DNA from: Sphingobium sp. Leaf26
Lineage (GTDB): Bacteria > Pseudomonadota > Alphaproteobacteria > Sphingomonadales > Sphingomonadaceae
Assembly (NCBI RefSeq): GCF_001421665.1
Contig: NZ_LMKV01000009.1
Span: 1 to 64,000 of the forward strand
DNA length: 64,000 nt
Direction of reading: 5' to 3'
The notes under the pieces are model-generated. The model saw only the letters and a list, made by a program, of their open reading frames with translations, did not search any database and was not told the origin of the DNA. This document shows positions 1 through 8,758 of this stretch, in pieces. Both the position numbers and the translations under genes were made by a program. Positions within the stretch are counted from its first letter, which is position 1; each line of letters opens with the position of its first letter.

Positions 1-77
1 CTACTCGATACGACAAGATCGCCGCCAACTTCCTTGGCTTCATCAAGCTCGCCAGCATCATGCTATGGCTCAAATGA
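1..77 (+). mobile_element. C-terminal fragment of an IS5-family-type transposase
   Basis: Frame 3 reads TRYDKIAANFLGFIKLASI then MLWLK and a TGA stop at 75-77. The RYDK-A-NFL then hydrophobic WL ending is how many IS5-family DDE transposases end. Only the last 24 residues are inside the window, so completeness cannot be judged. No clear terminal inverted repeat was found in the 18 bases before the phosphatase stop codon, so the element ends almost against that gene. Confidence 0.65.
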
Positions 78-95
78 TTAAATCGTCACTACAGC

Positions 96-554
96 CTAAA
101 GGCCCGCGACGGTCGCTTTAGCCGCGCGGATGACATCGTCCCAGGCCCGATCGAACCCGGCATCGTCGCCATAATAGGGATCGACCACGCCCGTCCCCTC
201 GCGCCCCGGCACCATGTCCATCAACAGACGCAACTCCGCCGTGCCGTCCGACGGGCGGATGCGCCGCAGATTCTTCAGATTCTCCGCGTCCAGCGCGAAG
301 ATATGGGTGAAGCGGTGGAAATCCTCCGCTGTGACCTGCCGGCCGGCATAGCCGCCGATGTCGATGCCATGCCGCCGCGCCACCGCCTGCGCGCGCGGAT
401 CGGGCGCATCGCCGACATGCCAGTCGCCGGTCCCGGCCGAATCCACAACGATATCGACACCGGCCTTATCCGCCTCCACCCGGAGCGCCGCTTCGGCCAG
501 CGGCGACCGGCAGATATTGCCGAGGCAGACGAAAAGAACGCAAGGCGTGCCCAT
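96..554 (-). CDS. Low-molecular-weight protein-tyrosine phosphatase
   Basis: 152-residue cytoplasmic phosphatase of the LMW-PTP (arsenate-reductase-like) family, which hydrolyses phosphotyrosine or similar phosphomonoesters. The P-loop C-x5-R-S is VCLGNICRS with nucleophile Cys10 and Arg16, and the general-acid loop is DPYY at Asp125. The length is normal for the family. An open frame continues upstream to 923, but the ATG at 552-554 starts exactly at the P-loop strand and its last base overlaps the stop of the upstream ATPase (TGATG), so the two genes are probably translationally coupled. The 3' end lies 18 bp from the IS fragment. The physiological substrate is not evident. Confidence 0.93.
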   Translation of the reverse strand: MGTPCVLFVCLGNICRSPLAEAALRVEADKAGVDIVVDSAGTGDWHVGDAPDPRAQAVARRHGIDIGGYAGRQVTAEDFHRFTHIFALDAENLKNLRRIRPSDGTAELRLLMDMVPGREGTGVVDPYYGDDAGFDRAWDDVIRAAKATVAGL

Positions 555-2002
555 CAGTCCGCCGCCGCCGTGGAGAGGCCAAGGCCCGGCACGCCGATCG
601 AGCGCTTGCCCGAAAAATCGGTGCGGGCGACGATGACGCCCAATTTCTCCATATAGTCGATCAGCCGCCGCACCCGCCCCGGCGAACTGGTGCCATAGGC
701 GCGGCCCAGCAGCGCGTCGTCCGGGCAAGGCCGCCCGTCCAGCGCGGCACGGGCGATCAGCAGGAAAGGGGCCAGCATATCCTCCGGCACCGGCTCCGCC
801 GCGCGGATCGCATCCTGCCAGCGCACATCGTCGGCATCGGCCATTCCCGCCTGCGCCATGGCGAAGCGCTTGCGGAAGGCGGGAAGGTCGAGCGGCGATC
901 GCTTCAGTCCCTTCATCCGGCAACGCACGCCGAAATCCTGATAGAGCGCCGCCACGCTGGGCGCGGCATCGCCCAGATCCGCGACGATATCCTCCAGCAC
1001 GGCGATGACGACCGGCTCATTCTCGCCGAAATCCAGTTCGGGCGCGGCGGGCTTGGCGGATGGCGTGTCGGCCAGCGCGCGCATGATCTCCTCTGCCGGG
1101 CGAGCGGTCGGCTCAGGGCGCGGCGGGGGCGGCGGCAGCGCCTCTTCCTCGGCCTTGGCGAACAGCATTTCCTGAAAATCCCCGCCGGTCGTGACGGGCG
1201 GCGGCATCAGCTTGTGCGTGCCGCCGCGCGTACCGGTCTTCACCGTGCCGATCTTCACCGCCACCGGCCGCCGCGCGATCGCGGGGCCAAGGCCCAGAAA
1301 GCGCCCGCGCTCCAGATCGCGAATCTGCTCCGCCTGCCGCCGCTCCATGCCCAGCAGGTCGGCGGCGCGCGCCATGTCGATGTCGAGGAAGGTGCGCCCC
1401 ATCAGGAAGTTGGACGCTTCGGCCGCGACATTCTTGGCCAGCTTGGCGAGGCGCTGGGTCGCGATCACGCCGGCCAGCCCGCGCTTGCGGCCACGGCACA
1501 TCAAATTGGTCATGGCAGCGAGGCTCAGCCGCCGCGCCTCGTCCGATACATCGCCGGCGGAGACGGGGGCGAACATCTGCGCCTCGTCCACCACCACCAA
1601 TGCGGGATACCAATGGTCGCGCGGCGCATCGAACAGGGTCGACAGGAAGGACGCGGCGCATTTCATCTGCGCCTCCAGTTCCAGCGATTCGAGGCTGAGG
1701 ACGACGGACGCGCGATGTTCGCGGATGCGGCTCGCCATCTTCACGATCTCGCGCTCATTATAGTCGCCCGCGTCGATCACCACATGGCCATATTGATCGG
1801 CCAGCGTGACGAAATCGCCCTCCGGGTCGATCACCACCTGCTGCACCATCGGCGCGCTTTCCTCCAGCAGGCGGCGCAGGAGGTGCGATTTGCCCGACCC
1901 CGAATTGCCCTGGACGAGCAGACGGGTGGCGAGCAATTCCTCGACATCGACCAGCACGTCCTTGCCGTGATGGTCGGTTCCTATGCTGATGCTGGCGGTC
2001 AC
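554..2002 (-). CDS. HerA/DUF87-type ATP-binding protein
   Basis: P-loop ATPase of 482 residues from the HerA/FtsK-like DUF87 group. Walker A is GNSGSGKS (residues 32-39) and Walker B is the hydrophobic strand ending VVVDEAQ near residue 130. The C-terminal half is charged with a proline-rich linker and has no recognised domain. I chose the GTG at 2000-2002 because AAAGG sits six bases upstream and the family usually begins MTASI-x-IG; a longer form from a GTG at 2044 is possible. Related proteins pump or translocate DNA or act as hexameric helicases; the role here is unknown. It probably forms an operon with the downstream phosphatase. Confidence 0.85.
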   Translation of the reverse strand: MTASISIGTDHHGKDVLVDVEELLATRLLVQGNSGSGKSHLLRRLLEESAPMVQQVVIDPEGDFVTLADQYGHVVIDAGDYNEREIVKMASRIREHRASVVLSLESLELEAQMKCAASFLSTLFDAPRDHWYPALVVVDEAQMFAPVSAGDVSDEARRLSLAAMTNLMCRGRKRGLAGVIATQRLAKLAKNVAAEASNFLMGRTFLDIDMARAADLLGMERRQAEQIRDLERGRFLGLGPAIARRPVAVKIGTVKTGTRGGTHKLMPPPVTTGGDFQEMLFAKAEEEALPPPPPRPEPTARPAEEIMRALADTPSAKPAAPELDFGENEPVVIAVLEDIVADLGDAAPSVAALYQDFGVRCRMKGLKRSPLDLPAFRKRFAMAQAGMADADDVRWQDAIRAAEPVPEDMLAPFLLIARAALDGRPCPDDALLGRAYGTSSPGRVRRLIDYMEKLGVIVARTDFSGKRSIGVPGLGLSTAAAD

Positions 2003-2108
2003 AGCATGCCTTTGGCCCAAGGGAGCGGTGGAGCGCAAGGGCACTCATGGATTGCCGAGACAATCGGTCCGCTGGGCCTTGCCCCGTTGCCTGCGCTAAG
2101 GCGTCACC

Positions 2109-2546
2109 ATGCAGAGGCTATTTCATTGTGCCGCAGCGGCAATCCTGCTGCTCTCGGCTTGCGGCGACGATCGGCGGGAAGAACGATTGCGCGCGGTCGG
2201 CCCCAATCCTTCGCTGGACGCGCTGCTCAAGGTTGCGGATGCGGACGCCGGCGCGCGCAAGTTTGGCGTCTGTGCCGGCTGTCACAAGGCAAGCAAGGGG
2301 GCGCCCGATATTGGCGGACCCAATCTCTATGGCGTTTTCGGTCAACCCATGGGACAGCTTAGCAGCCGTTTCGGCTATACGGCGGCATTGGTCGAAGCCG
2401 GCGGGCGATGGGATGCACCGACGCTGGACGCCTGGATCGCCAATCCGCGCGCTTTGGTGCCCGGTACCAACATGCAGTTTGTCGGCATCAGCGATCCGCT
2501 CGACCGGGCGGACATCATCGCCTTTCTGAAACGACAGACGGACTGA
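2109..2546 (+). CDS. Lipoprotein c-type cytochrome (class I)
   Basis: 145 residues. The N-terminus carries a lipobox (LLLSAC, Cys18), so the protein is probably acylated and membrane-anchored on the periplasmic side. One haem-attachment motif CAGCH (55-59) is present, with Met122 in GTNMQF as the likely sixth ligand, which is the mitochondrial-type cytochrome c layout. It probably carries single electrons between respiratory complexes. It is transcribed away from the HerA-like gene and lies 72 bp before ppc. There is no oxidase gene nearby; the window's cox cluster is 37 kb away, so the partner is unknown. Confidence 0.88.
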   Translation: MQRLFHCAAAAILLLSACGDDRREERLRAVGPNPSLDALLKVADADAGARKFGVCAGCHKASKGAPDIGGPNLYGVFGQPMGQLSSRFGYTAALVEAGGRWDAPTLDAWIANPRALVPGTNMQFVGISDPLDRADIIAFLKRQTD

Positions 2547-2618
2547 TACCGGCCGACCGATAAATATCCACGCTGGTGCCTTGACCATCGACATGTTGCG
2601 GTGCAGCATCATCCTGTC

Positions 2619-5321
2619 ATGGAGAGCAACACAACCCCGCCCGCAGCCCCTGCGATCACGCAGAATCCCGACATTCGCTATCTGGGGCGGCTGCTCGGCG
2701 ACGTCATCCGGGCCTATGGCGGGGACAAGCTCTACAAGCAGACCGAATATATCCGCTCCGCCTCGGTCGACCGGGCGCGGGGTTTGCAGGGCGCGGACCT
2801 GACGGACACGGGGCTGGATGCGCTCAGCCTGGACGACACGCTGAATTTCACCCGTGGTTTCATGCTCTTCTCGATGCTCGCCAATCTGGCCGAGGACCGG
2901 CAGGGCGTGGCGGCCGAACCGGGCGCGGACGTCGCCTCCGCCGTCGAGCGGCTCGCCGCCCATGGCGTCGACCGCAGCGCGGTGCTGGACCTGCTGTCCC
3001 ACGCCCTGATCGTCCCCGTCCTCACCGCCCACCCGACCGAGGTGCGGCGCAAGAGCATGATCGACCACAAGAATCGCATCGCCGACCTGATGCACCTCAA
3101 GGATGCGGGGCGGACAGAGACCGACGAGGGCGAGAATCTGGACGAGGCGATCTTCCGCCAGATCGCGCTGCTGTGGCAGACGCGCCCGCTGCGCCGCGAA
3201 AAATTGTTCGTGCAGGATGAGATCGACAATGTCCTGACCTATTTCCGCGACATCTTCCTGCCGGTGCTGCCCGCCCTTTATGCGCGCTGGGAACGGGTGC
3301 TGGGCGCGCGGCCGCACAGCTTCCTGCGCGTGGGCAACTGGATCGGCGGCGACCGGGACGGCAATCCCTTCGTGCAGGCAGGCCAGTTGCGGTCGGCGCT
3401 GGGGCGCGGCTGCGACGCGGCGCTGGCCTTCTACATGGACGGCATCCATGGACTGGGCGCAGAACTGTCGCTCTCGACCGAACTCGCCCATGTGCCGCAG
3501 GCGGTGCTGGATCTGGCGGAAGCCAGCGGCGACGCATCGCCCAGCCGGCAGGACGAACCCTATCGCCGCGCGCTGTCGGGCATCTATGCCCGGCTCGCCG
3601 CCACCTATGTGGCCCTGGTGGGGAAGGCGCCGCCGCGCCCCTCCGCGCTCAAGGGGGAGGCCTATGCCGCCCCGACCGACCTGCGCCATGATCTGGTGCT
3701 GGTGGCGCAGGGGCTGGCCAGCGAGGGTGACGGGGCATTGTCGACCGGCGGCGCGCTCGGCCGATTGATCCGCGCGGTCGAAACCTTCGGCTTCCACCTC
3801 GCGACGCTCGACATGCGCCAGAACAGCGCCGTGCATGAGCGGGTCGTGGCCGAATTGCTCAAGCAAGCGGGGGTCGAGGCCGACTATCTCGCGCTCGACG
3901 AATATGCGCGCATCGCGCTGCTCCGCCGGGAACTGGCGAACAACCGGCCGCTCGGCGGGCGCTTCACCGATTATTCGGAGGAGACGACGTCCGAACTGGC
4001 GATCGTCCATGCAGCGGCGGACGCGCATCGCACCTACGGCCCGCAGAGCATCACCCATTATATCATTTCCAAGGCCGAAAGCGTGTCGGACCTGCTGGAA
4101 GTGAACATCCTGCTCAAGGAAGCGGGTCTGTGGCAGGCGGGGGCCGACGGCGCGCCGCCGCAGGCCGCGATCATGTCCATCCCGCTGTTTGAAACCATCG
4201 CCGACCTTGAAGCCGCGCCCAGCATCATGACCGCCTATTTCGGCCTGCCCGAAATCGCCGGCGTGGTGAAGGCGCGGGGCCATCAGGAAGTCATGATCGG
4301 CTATTCCGACAGCAACAAGGATGGCGGCTACATCACCTCCACCTGGAGCCTCTACAAGGCCAGCCTGGCGCTGGAGCCGGTCTTCGCGGATGCCGGCGCG
4401 GCGATGCAGTTGTTCCACGGGCGCGGCGGCGCGGTCGGGCGCGGTGGCGGTTCCGCCTTCAGGGCGATTCAGGCCCAGCCCAAGGGCAGCGTGCAGGGCC
4501 GCATCCGCATCACCGAACAGGGCGAGGTGATCGCCGCCAAGTTCGGCACGCGCGATGTCGCCATGACCAATCTGGAAGCGATGACCAGCGCCACCCTGCT
4601 CGCCAGTCTGGAGCCGGAGGGGATTTCGGACCGCGATGCCGCCCGTTTCGCAGGCGCGATGGACGAACTGTCCAAAAACGCCTTCGCCGCCTATCGCGAC
4701 CTCGTCTACGGCACGGACGGCTTCAAGGAGTTCTTCCGCCAGCTAACCCCGATTCAGGAGATATCGGGTCTCAAGATCGGATCGCGCCCCGCCAGCCGGA
4801 CCAAGAGCAACGCGATCGAGGATCTGCGCGCCATCCCCTGGGTGTTCAGCTGGGCGCAGGCGCGCGTCATGCTGCCGGGCTGGTATGGCGTGGGGCAGGC
4901 GCTGTCTGCGTTCGAGGACAAGGCGCTGCTGGCCGATATGGGGCAGCATTGGTCATTCCTCCAGTCCGCGCTCGCCAATCTGGAGATGGTGCTGGCCAAG
5001 TCGGACCTGGGCATCGCCGCGCGCTACCTCCCGCTGGTCGAGGATCAGGCGGCGGGCGACGCGATTTTCGGCCGCATTCGTGAAGGCTGGCAGCAGGCGC
5101 ATGACGGCCTGCTCGCCGCCACCGGCCAGTCGCGCCTGCTGGAAAAGAACCCGGCGCTCGACGAATCCATCCGGCTGCGCCTGCCCTATATCGAGCCGTT
5201 GAACCTGTTGCAGGTCGAACTGCTGAAACGCCATCGCGCGGGCGAGGATGATCCGCGCATCAAGGAAGGGATCGAACTGTCGATCAACGCGATCGCCACG
5301 GCGCTGCGCAATAGCGGCTAG
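2619..5321 (+). CDS. ppc: Phosphoenolpyruvate carboxylase
   Basis: 900-residue cytoplasmic enzyme that carboxylates PEP with bicarbonate to oxaloacetate, refilling the TCA cycle. Landmarks are the catalytic His138 in LTAHPTEVRRKS, the GYSDSNKDGG motif with Lys567, the glycine-rich HGRGGAVGRGGGS loop, and the carboxy-terminal NAIATALRNSG end typical of the family. The ATG at 2619 is preferred over an in-frame GTG at 2601 because only this form matches usual family starts; no strong Shine-Dalgarno decides it. The TAG stop is the first three bases of a 105-bp repeat whose hairpin and T-run may terminate the transcript. Confidence 0.97.
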   Translation: MESNTTPPAAPAITQNPDIRYLGRLLGDVIRAYGGDKLYKQTEYIRSASVDRARGLQGADLTDTGLDALSLDDTLNFTRGFMLFSMLANLAEDRQGVAAEPGADVASAVERLAAHGVDRSAVLDLLSHALIVPVLTAHPTEVRRKSMIDHKNRIADLMHLKDAGRTETDEGENLDEAIFRQIALLWQTRPLRREKLFVQDEIDNVLTYFRDIFLPVLPALYARWERVLGARPHSFLRVGNWIGGDRDGNPFVQAGQLRSALGRGCDAALAFYMDGIHGLGAELSLSTELAHVPQAVLDLAEASGDASPSRQDEPYRRALSGIYARLAATYVALVGKAPPRPSALKGEAYAAPTDLRHDLVLVAQGLASEGDGALSTGGALGRLIRAVETFGFHLATLDMRQNSAVHERVVAELLKQAGVEADYLALDEYARIALLRRELANNRPLGGRFTDYSEETTSELAIVHAAADAHRTYGPQSITHYIISKAESVSDLLEVNILLKEAGLWQAGADGAPPQAAIMSIPLFETIADLEAAPSIMTAYFGLPEIAGVVKARGHQEVMIGYSDSNKDGGYITSTWSLYKASLALEPVFADAGAAMQLFHGRGGAVGRGGGSAFRAIQAQPKGSVQGRIRITEQGEVIAAKFGTRDVAMTNLEAMTSATLLASLEPEGISDRDAARFAGAMDELSKNAFAAYRDLVYGTDGFKEFFRQLTPIQEISGLKIGSRPASRTKSNAIEDLRAIPWVFSWAQARVMLPGWYGVGQALSAFEDKALLADMGQHWSFLQSALANLEMVLAKSDLGIAARYLPLVEDQAAGDAIFGRIREGWQQAHDGLLAATGQSRLLEKNPALDESIRLRLPYIEPLNLLQVELLKRHRAGEDDPRIKEGIELSINAIATALRNSG

Positions 5322-5423
5322 AGCGCGCTGCGTTAAATTCGACGCAGGTCGCGCGCTCTAGTTTTTTGTTTTCGCATCATTTTAAGCGAAAAACCGGTGC
5401 CCACTTTTTCGCACGATGCTCTA
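5319..5423. repeat. 105-bp intergenic hairpin repeat, copy 1
   Basis: Starts with TAGAGCGCGC (5319-5328) and pairs perfectly with GCGCGCTCTA (5351-5360), followed by a T-rich tract, then a second half ending in GCACGATGCTCTA. A second copy of identical length lies at 55794-55898, about 95% identical by eye. The first half has the form of a rho-independent terminator for ppc, whose stop codon it supplies. Similar GAGCATCGTGCG-type mosaics are common between genes in alphaproteobacteria. Confidence 0.85.
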
Positions 5424-5430
5424 AATCATC

Positions 5431-5457
5431 GTCACCCCGGCCTTAATCCGGGGTGAC
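5431..5457. terminator. Perfect 10-bp inverted repeat between convergent genes
   Basis: GTCACCCCGG (5431-5440) pairs with CCGGGGTGAC (5448-5457) around a 7-base loop. It lies between the convergent ppc and DUF1489 genes, where a bidirectional terminator is expected. The same type of GTCACCCCGG hairpin is a dispersed repeat in many alphaproteobacteria. There is no clear T-run. Confidence 0.5.
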
Positions 5458-5476
5458 ATCGTGGTTGGACGGTTCG

Positions 5477-5887
5477 TCAAACCAGCCCCAATTTCGTCAA
5501 TTCCCCCAGCATCGCGGGCGGCATCGCATCCAGATCGTCGGCCTCGCCTCCGTCCAGATCGGCGGGCGCGTCCTTGTCCTCCAGATAGCGCCAGCCCTGA
5601 TGCGCGCGCTTGGGCTTGGCCCGCACCGGGATCAGGCGCGGTTCCAGCCTGATCCAGTACCGCCCCTGTCCCGTTTCCTCGAACCCGATGATCGGGCTGC
5701 GGCCGACCAGCATATGGCCGTGAATCCAGTAGAGCGATCCGCCCGCCATCTCCTCCACCCGCTTGGGCAGGTAGCGGGTGCTGGTCCGCGCCTCTCCTCC
5801 GTCTACACCCGCATGGCTTTCCAGCCAGGCGCGCAGGGTAGCGGGGCTTTCGGCGCCAAAGGCGATCTTGGTCATATGCAGCGACAT
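5477..5887 (-). CDS. DUF1489 family protein
   Basis: 136 residues from the ATG at 5885-5887 (MSLHMTKIAFGAES). The sequence matches the alphaproteobacterial DUF1489 family, with the conserved YWIHGHMLVGRSPIIGFEE core and a charged, acidic C-terminus. The family has no established function. A TTG at 5923 would give 12 more residues; the family usually starts near the chosen ATG, so the shorter form is preferred, although neither start has a strong Shine-Dalgarno. The gene follows mgtE on the same strand with a 44-bp gap and may be co-transcribed. Confidence 0.8.
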   Translation of the reverse strand: MSLHMTKIAFGAESPATLRAWLESHAGVDGGEARTSTRYLPKRVEEMAGGSLYWIHGHMLVGRSPIIGFEETGQGRYWIRLEPRLIPVRAKPKRAHQGWRYLEDKDAPADLDGGEADDLDAMPPAMLGELTKLGLV

Positions 5888-5931
5888 CGGCAGACAGATG
5901 GGCGGTCGCACCGGATGGATCAATGCCTGGA

Positions 5932-7368
5932 TCAGGTCAGAAAGATCGTCGCCAGCCCCAAAAATGTCAAAAAGCCCAGTGAATCCGTCATCATCGTCAC
6001 GAACACCGCCGAGGATACGGCCGGATCGACATTGCTGCGGTCGAGCGTCACCGGAATGAGCACGCCCGCCAGCCCCGCCACCATATTGTTGATAAGGATG
6101 GCTGTGGCGAAGACCAGCGACAGGCCCAACTGCCCGTAAATCAGATAGGAGCCGATCCCGATCAGGACGCCCAGCACCGATCCGTTGGTGGCGGCGATGC
6201 GAAATTCCCGCCCGATGATGCGCAACGTGTTGGAACTGGTGACCTGATTGGTGGCGATGGCGCGCACCATCACCGCCAGCGTCTGCGTCCCCGCATTGCC
6301 GCCCATGCCCGACACGATACCCATCAGCGCGGCCAGCAGCGCCAGATGCTCGATCGTGTTCTCGAACAACCCTACGACCGACGCGGCGATCATCGCCGTC
6401 CCCAGATTGACGACGAGCCAGACCAGACGGGTCCGCACGGTCATCAAAACAGGCTGGTTGATGTCGCCTTCGCCCGCACCCGACAGGCGCAGGATATCCT
6501 CGCCCGCTTCTTCCGAAATGATGTGGACCACGTCATCGACGGTGATCATGCCGACCAGCCGCCCCGCCGTATCGACCACGGCGGCGGAGATCAGCGCATA
6601 TTTCTGGAAGCGCAGCGCGACTTCTTCCTGATCCATGTCGACCGGGATCAGCGTCTGTTCGCGCTTCATCAGGTCGACCATGGATATGGCGCGCGGGCAG
6701 GTGAGTATCCAGCTGAGCTGGCAATAGCCGATCGGCCGATGCGCCGCATCGACCACATAGATTTCCCAGAAATCGCGGGTCAGGTCGGCATTGTCGCGCA
6801 GATAGTCGATCACCTGGCCGACCGTCATATGTTCGGGCACCGCGACCAGATCGCGCTGCATCAGGCGGCCGGCGGATTCTTCCGGGTAGGACAAGGCGGA
6901 TTCGATCGCGGCGCGATCTTCCGGCTCCATCGCCTCCAGCACGGCCTGCTGGTCGGCCTCCTCCATATCCTCGATGATGGCGACGGCGTCGTCGGTATCG
7001 AGTTCGGCGGCGAATTCCGCGACCTGACGGGGCAGCAACGCCCCGATCAGGTCGTCGCGGACATAGTCGTTCAGCTCGGACAGAACTTCCGCGCCGACCA
7101 GATCGCCCAGCGCGGCCGCAACATCGGCGCGCCGGTCCGACGGCGTGAGTTCCAGAAGGTCGGCAATGTCGGCCGGGTGCAGCGGCGATACCAGCTCGCG
7201 CGCCGTCTCGCTGTCGCCATCCTCCACCGCGTCGAGCACGGCGGACAGAAATTCAGGTTTCAGCCGGTCATCCTCGTCCAGACCGGTTTCGGCCTGTTCC
7301 AGGATGACGTCTTCGTCAGTCTCGTCCCCATGCAACAGGGGTTCGGCTGGATCGCCGCGCTCGCTCAT
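5932..7368 (-). CDS. mgtE: Magnesium transporter MgtE
   Basis: 478-residue inner-membrane Mg2+ channel. Order: an acidic N-terminal helical MgtE-N domain (about 40-150), two CBS domains (about 155-280) that sense cytosolic Mg2+, a connecting helix, and five membrane helices (about 300-478) with the conserved GNAGTQTLAVMVRA pore segment. The ATG at 7366-7368 (MSERGDP) is preferred to an upstream TTG because it removes a non-homologous N-terminal stretch. The divergent neighbour is a cyclophilin, with 168 bp between the start codons. No M-box-type leader was recognised. Confidence 0.95.
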   Translation of the reverse strand: MSERGDPAEPLLHGDETDEDVILEQAETGLDEDDRLKPEFLSAVLDAVEDGDSETARELVSPLHPADIADLLELTPSDRRADVAAALGDLVGAEVLSELNDYVRDDLIGALLPRQVAEFAAELDTDDAVAIIEDMEEADQQAVLEAMEPEDRAAIESALSYPEESAGRLMQRDLVAVPEHMTVGQVIDYLRDNADLTRDFWEIYVVDAAHRPIGYCQLSWILTCPRAISMVDLMKREQTLIPVDMDQEEVALRFQKYALISAAVVDTAGRLVGMITVDDVVHIISEEAGEDILRLSGAGEGDINQPVLMTVRTRLVWLVVNLGTAMIAASVVGLFENTIEHLALLAALMGIVSGMGGNAGTQTLAVMVRAIATNQVTSSNTLRIIGREFRIAATNGSVLGVLIGIGSYLIYGQLGLSLVFATAILINNMVAGLAGVLIPVTLDRSNVDPAVSSAVFVTMMTDSLGFLTFLGLATIFLT

Positions 7369-7536
7369 GGCGCCCCCTACTGTCCGGTTCCTGTAACATC
7401 GGGCTGCTTTCGCTGATGCACCAACGAATTGCAATGGGGGTCAGGCCCGTTGGCCGTCTTCTCCACAAGAAACTTCCATCCCTTTTTGAAGCCTCTATAT
7501 GGGGGCATCACGCCTTCAACCACGAGAGGAAGCCTC

Positions 7537-7989
7537 ATGGCCGACGATACCCTTACCCTTACCCTCGACAGCGGCGGCGACGTCGTCATCAAGTTGCGCC
7601 CCGACCTTGCCCCCGGCCATGTCGAGCGCATCACGACGCTGGCCAAGGACGGCTTTTATGACGGCGTGGTGTTCCACCGCGTCATCCCCGGCTTCATGGC
7701 GCAGGGCGGCGATCCGACCGGCACCGGCATGGGCGGGTCGAAGCTGCCCGACATCAAGGCGGAATTCAGCCGGCAGCCGCACGTCCGCGGCGTCTGCTCG
7801 ATGGCCCGTTCGTCCAACCCGAACAGCGCCAACAGCCAGTTCTTCATCTGCTTCGACGACGCCACCTTCCTCGACGGCCAGTACACCGCATGGGGCGAAG
7901 TGACGTCGGGTATGGAGCATGTCGACGCCCTGCCCAAGGGCGAGCCGCCGCGCACGCCGGGCAAGATCGTCAAGGCGACCGTTGCCTGA
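7537..7989 (+). CDS. Cyclophilin-type peptidyl-prolyl cis-trans isomerase
   Basis: 150-residue single-domain cyclophilin without a signal peptide, so cytoplasmic. Catalytic and binding residues are recognisable in FHRVIPGFMAQGGD (catalytic Arg), SMARSSNPNSANSQFFI and the short WGEVTSGM segment. It accelerates proline isomerisation during protein folding. The ATG at 7537 follows AGAGGA by 6-7 bases. It ends just before a strong rho-independent terminator at 8013-8047, so it is probably monocistronic. The symbol ppiB would be usual for the short cytoplasmic form, but paralogues are common in sphingomonads. Confidence 0.93.
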   Translation: MADDTLTLTLDSGGDVVIKLRPDLAPGHVERITTLAKDGFYDGVVFHRVIPGFMAQGGDPTGTGMGGSKLPDIKAEFSRQPHVRGVCSMARSSNPNSANSQFFICFDDATFLDGQYTAWGEVTSGMEHVDALPKGEPPRTPGKIVKATVA

Positions 7990-8012
7990 AAGCGCGGCCT
8001 GAACTGACACAG

Positions 8013-8047
8013 AAAGGGCGCCCGGTTCAACGACCGGGCGCCCTTTT
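8013..8047 (+). terminator. Rho-independent terminator after the cyclophilin gene
   Basis: AAAGGGCGCCCGGTT pairs with ACCGGGCGCCC-TTTT around a short loop, giving a GC-rich stem with an A-run before and a T-run after. It can work in both directions, and it separates the cyclophilin from the convergent lipoprotein gene. Confidence 0.85.
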
Positions 8048-8074
8048 CGCGTCGCCTGCCGATCATGGCCGGCG

Positions 8075-8758
8075 TCAGCGTTTCTTCGCCATGCCGTCCG
8101 TCATCGAAATTGCCTGGGCCGGTTCCGTGCCGGGGACGTCCGGCGAGGGGACATAGGTGCCGATCGACACGATGTGCCAGCGCCGCTCCGCCGCCTTGTC
8201 CTCCGGTGCATCCTCGACCCGGCGCAGCACCACCTGCCGCAACATATGCCAGGGCTTGCCGTTCGCGGCGATACGGCCATAGACCTGCACCGGGACGGTC
8301 ACCTGCGTCGCGGTGCCATCCGGCGCAGTCACCGGCTCGGACGGCGCGCCGATATGGGCGTGAATCTCGCTGAAGCCCCGGAAGCGCGCCGCGAAATGGG
8401 CGTCATCCTGCGATCCGATCGCGCCGCTCTGGTCCCAGAGATCCTGCGCGTCGACGAAGCGCTTTTCCTCCAGCAGGCCATAATAGCCCTGCACCACCTG
8501 TGCTGCGCCTTGTGCGCTGTCGGGAGTGATGGACCCTTCCACGACCGGTTCGGGGTCGATCGGCAGGCCGCCGGGCGTACCCGGCTCCGGCGGATTCAGC
8601 GGTTCCATCAGCGCCATGGCCTCGGACCGCACATTGTTACCCAATTGCGCGGCATTGGCGCCATTGGCCAGATTGTCGATCGCGCTCTCCTCCCGCCCGT
8701 CGCAGGCCGCGACGAACAGGAGGGGCAGCAGAAATATGGTCGTCTTGACAGCCCGCAT
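8075..8758 (-). CDS. Hypothetical lipoprotein
   Basis: 227 residues with a lipoprotein signal peptide (lipobox VAAC, Cys19). The mature part begins with a linker rich in Pro, Gly and Glu, then an alpha/beta segment of about 120 residues (from QGYYGLLEEKRF to WHIVSIGTYV) that resembles an NTF2-like fold; that comparison is only by eye. The start ATG overlaps the stop of the upstream lipoprotein by one base (TGATG), so the two are a coupled pair. The function is not recognised. Confidence 0.75.
   Translation of the reverse strand: MRAVKTTIFLLPLLFVAACDGREESAIDNLANGANAAQLGNNVRSEAMALMEPLNPPEPGTPGGLPIDPEPVVEGSITPDSAQGAAQVVQGYYGLLEEKRFVDAQDLWDQSGAIGSQDDAHFAARFRGFSEIHAHIGAPSEPVTAPDGTATQVTVPVQVYGRIAANGKPWHMLRQVVLRRVEDAPEDKAAERRWHIVSIGTYVPSPDVPGTEPAQAISMTDGMAKKR

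Noticed and set aside
2118..4418. 766-codon frame antisense to ppc
   Set aside because: Shadow of ppc with the same composition bias; it also crosses the cytochrome c gene.
5461..6139. Plus-strand frames over DUF1489 and the end of mgtE
   Set aside because: Antisense to two supported genes, without start signals.
7369..7536. Possible magnesium riboswitch before mgtE
   Set aside because: No recognisable M-box or ykoK-type helices in the 168 bp between the two start codons.
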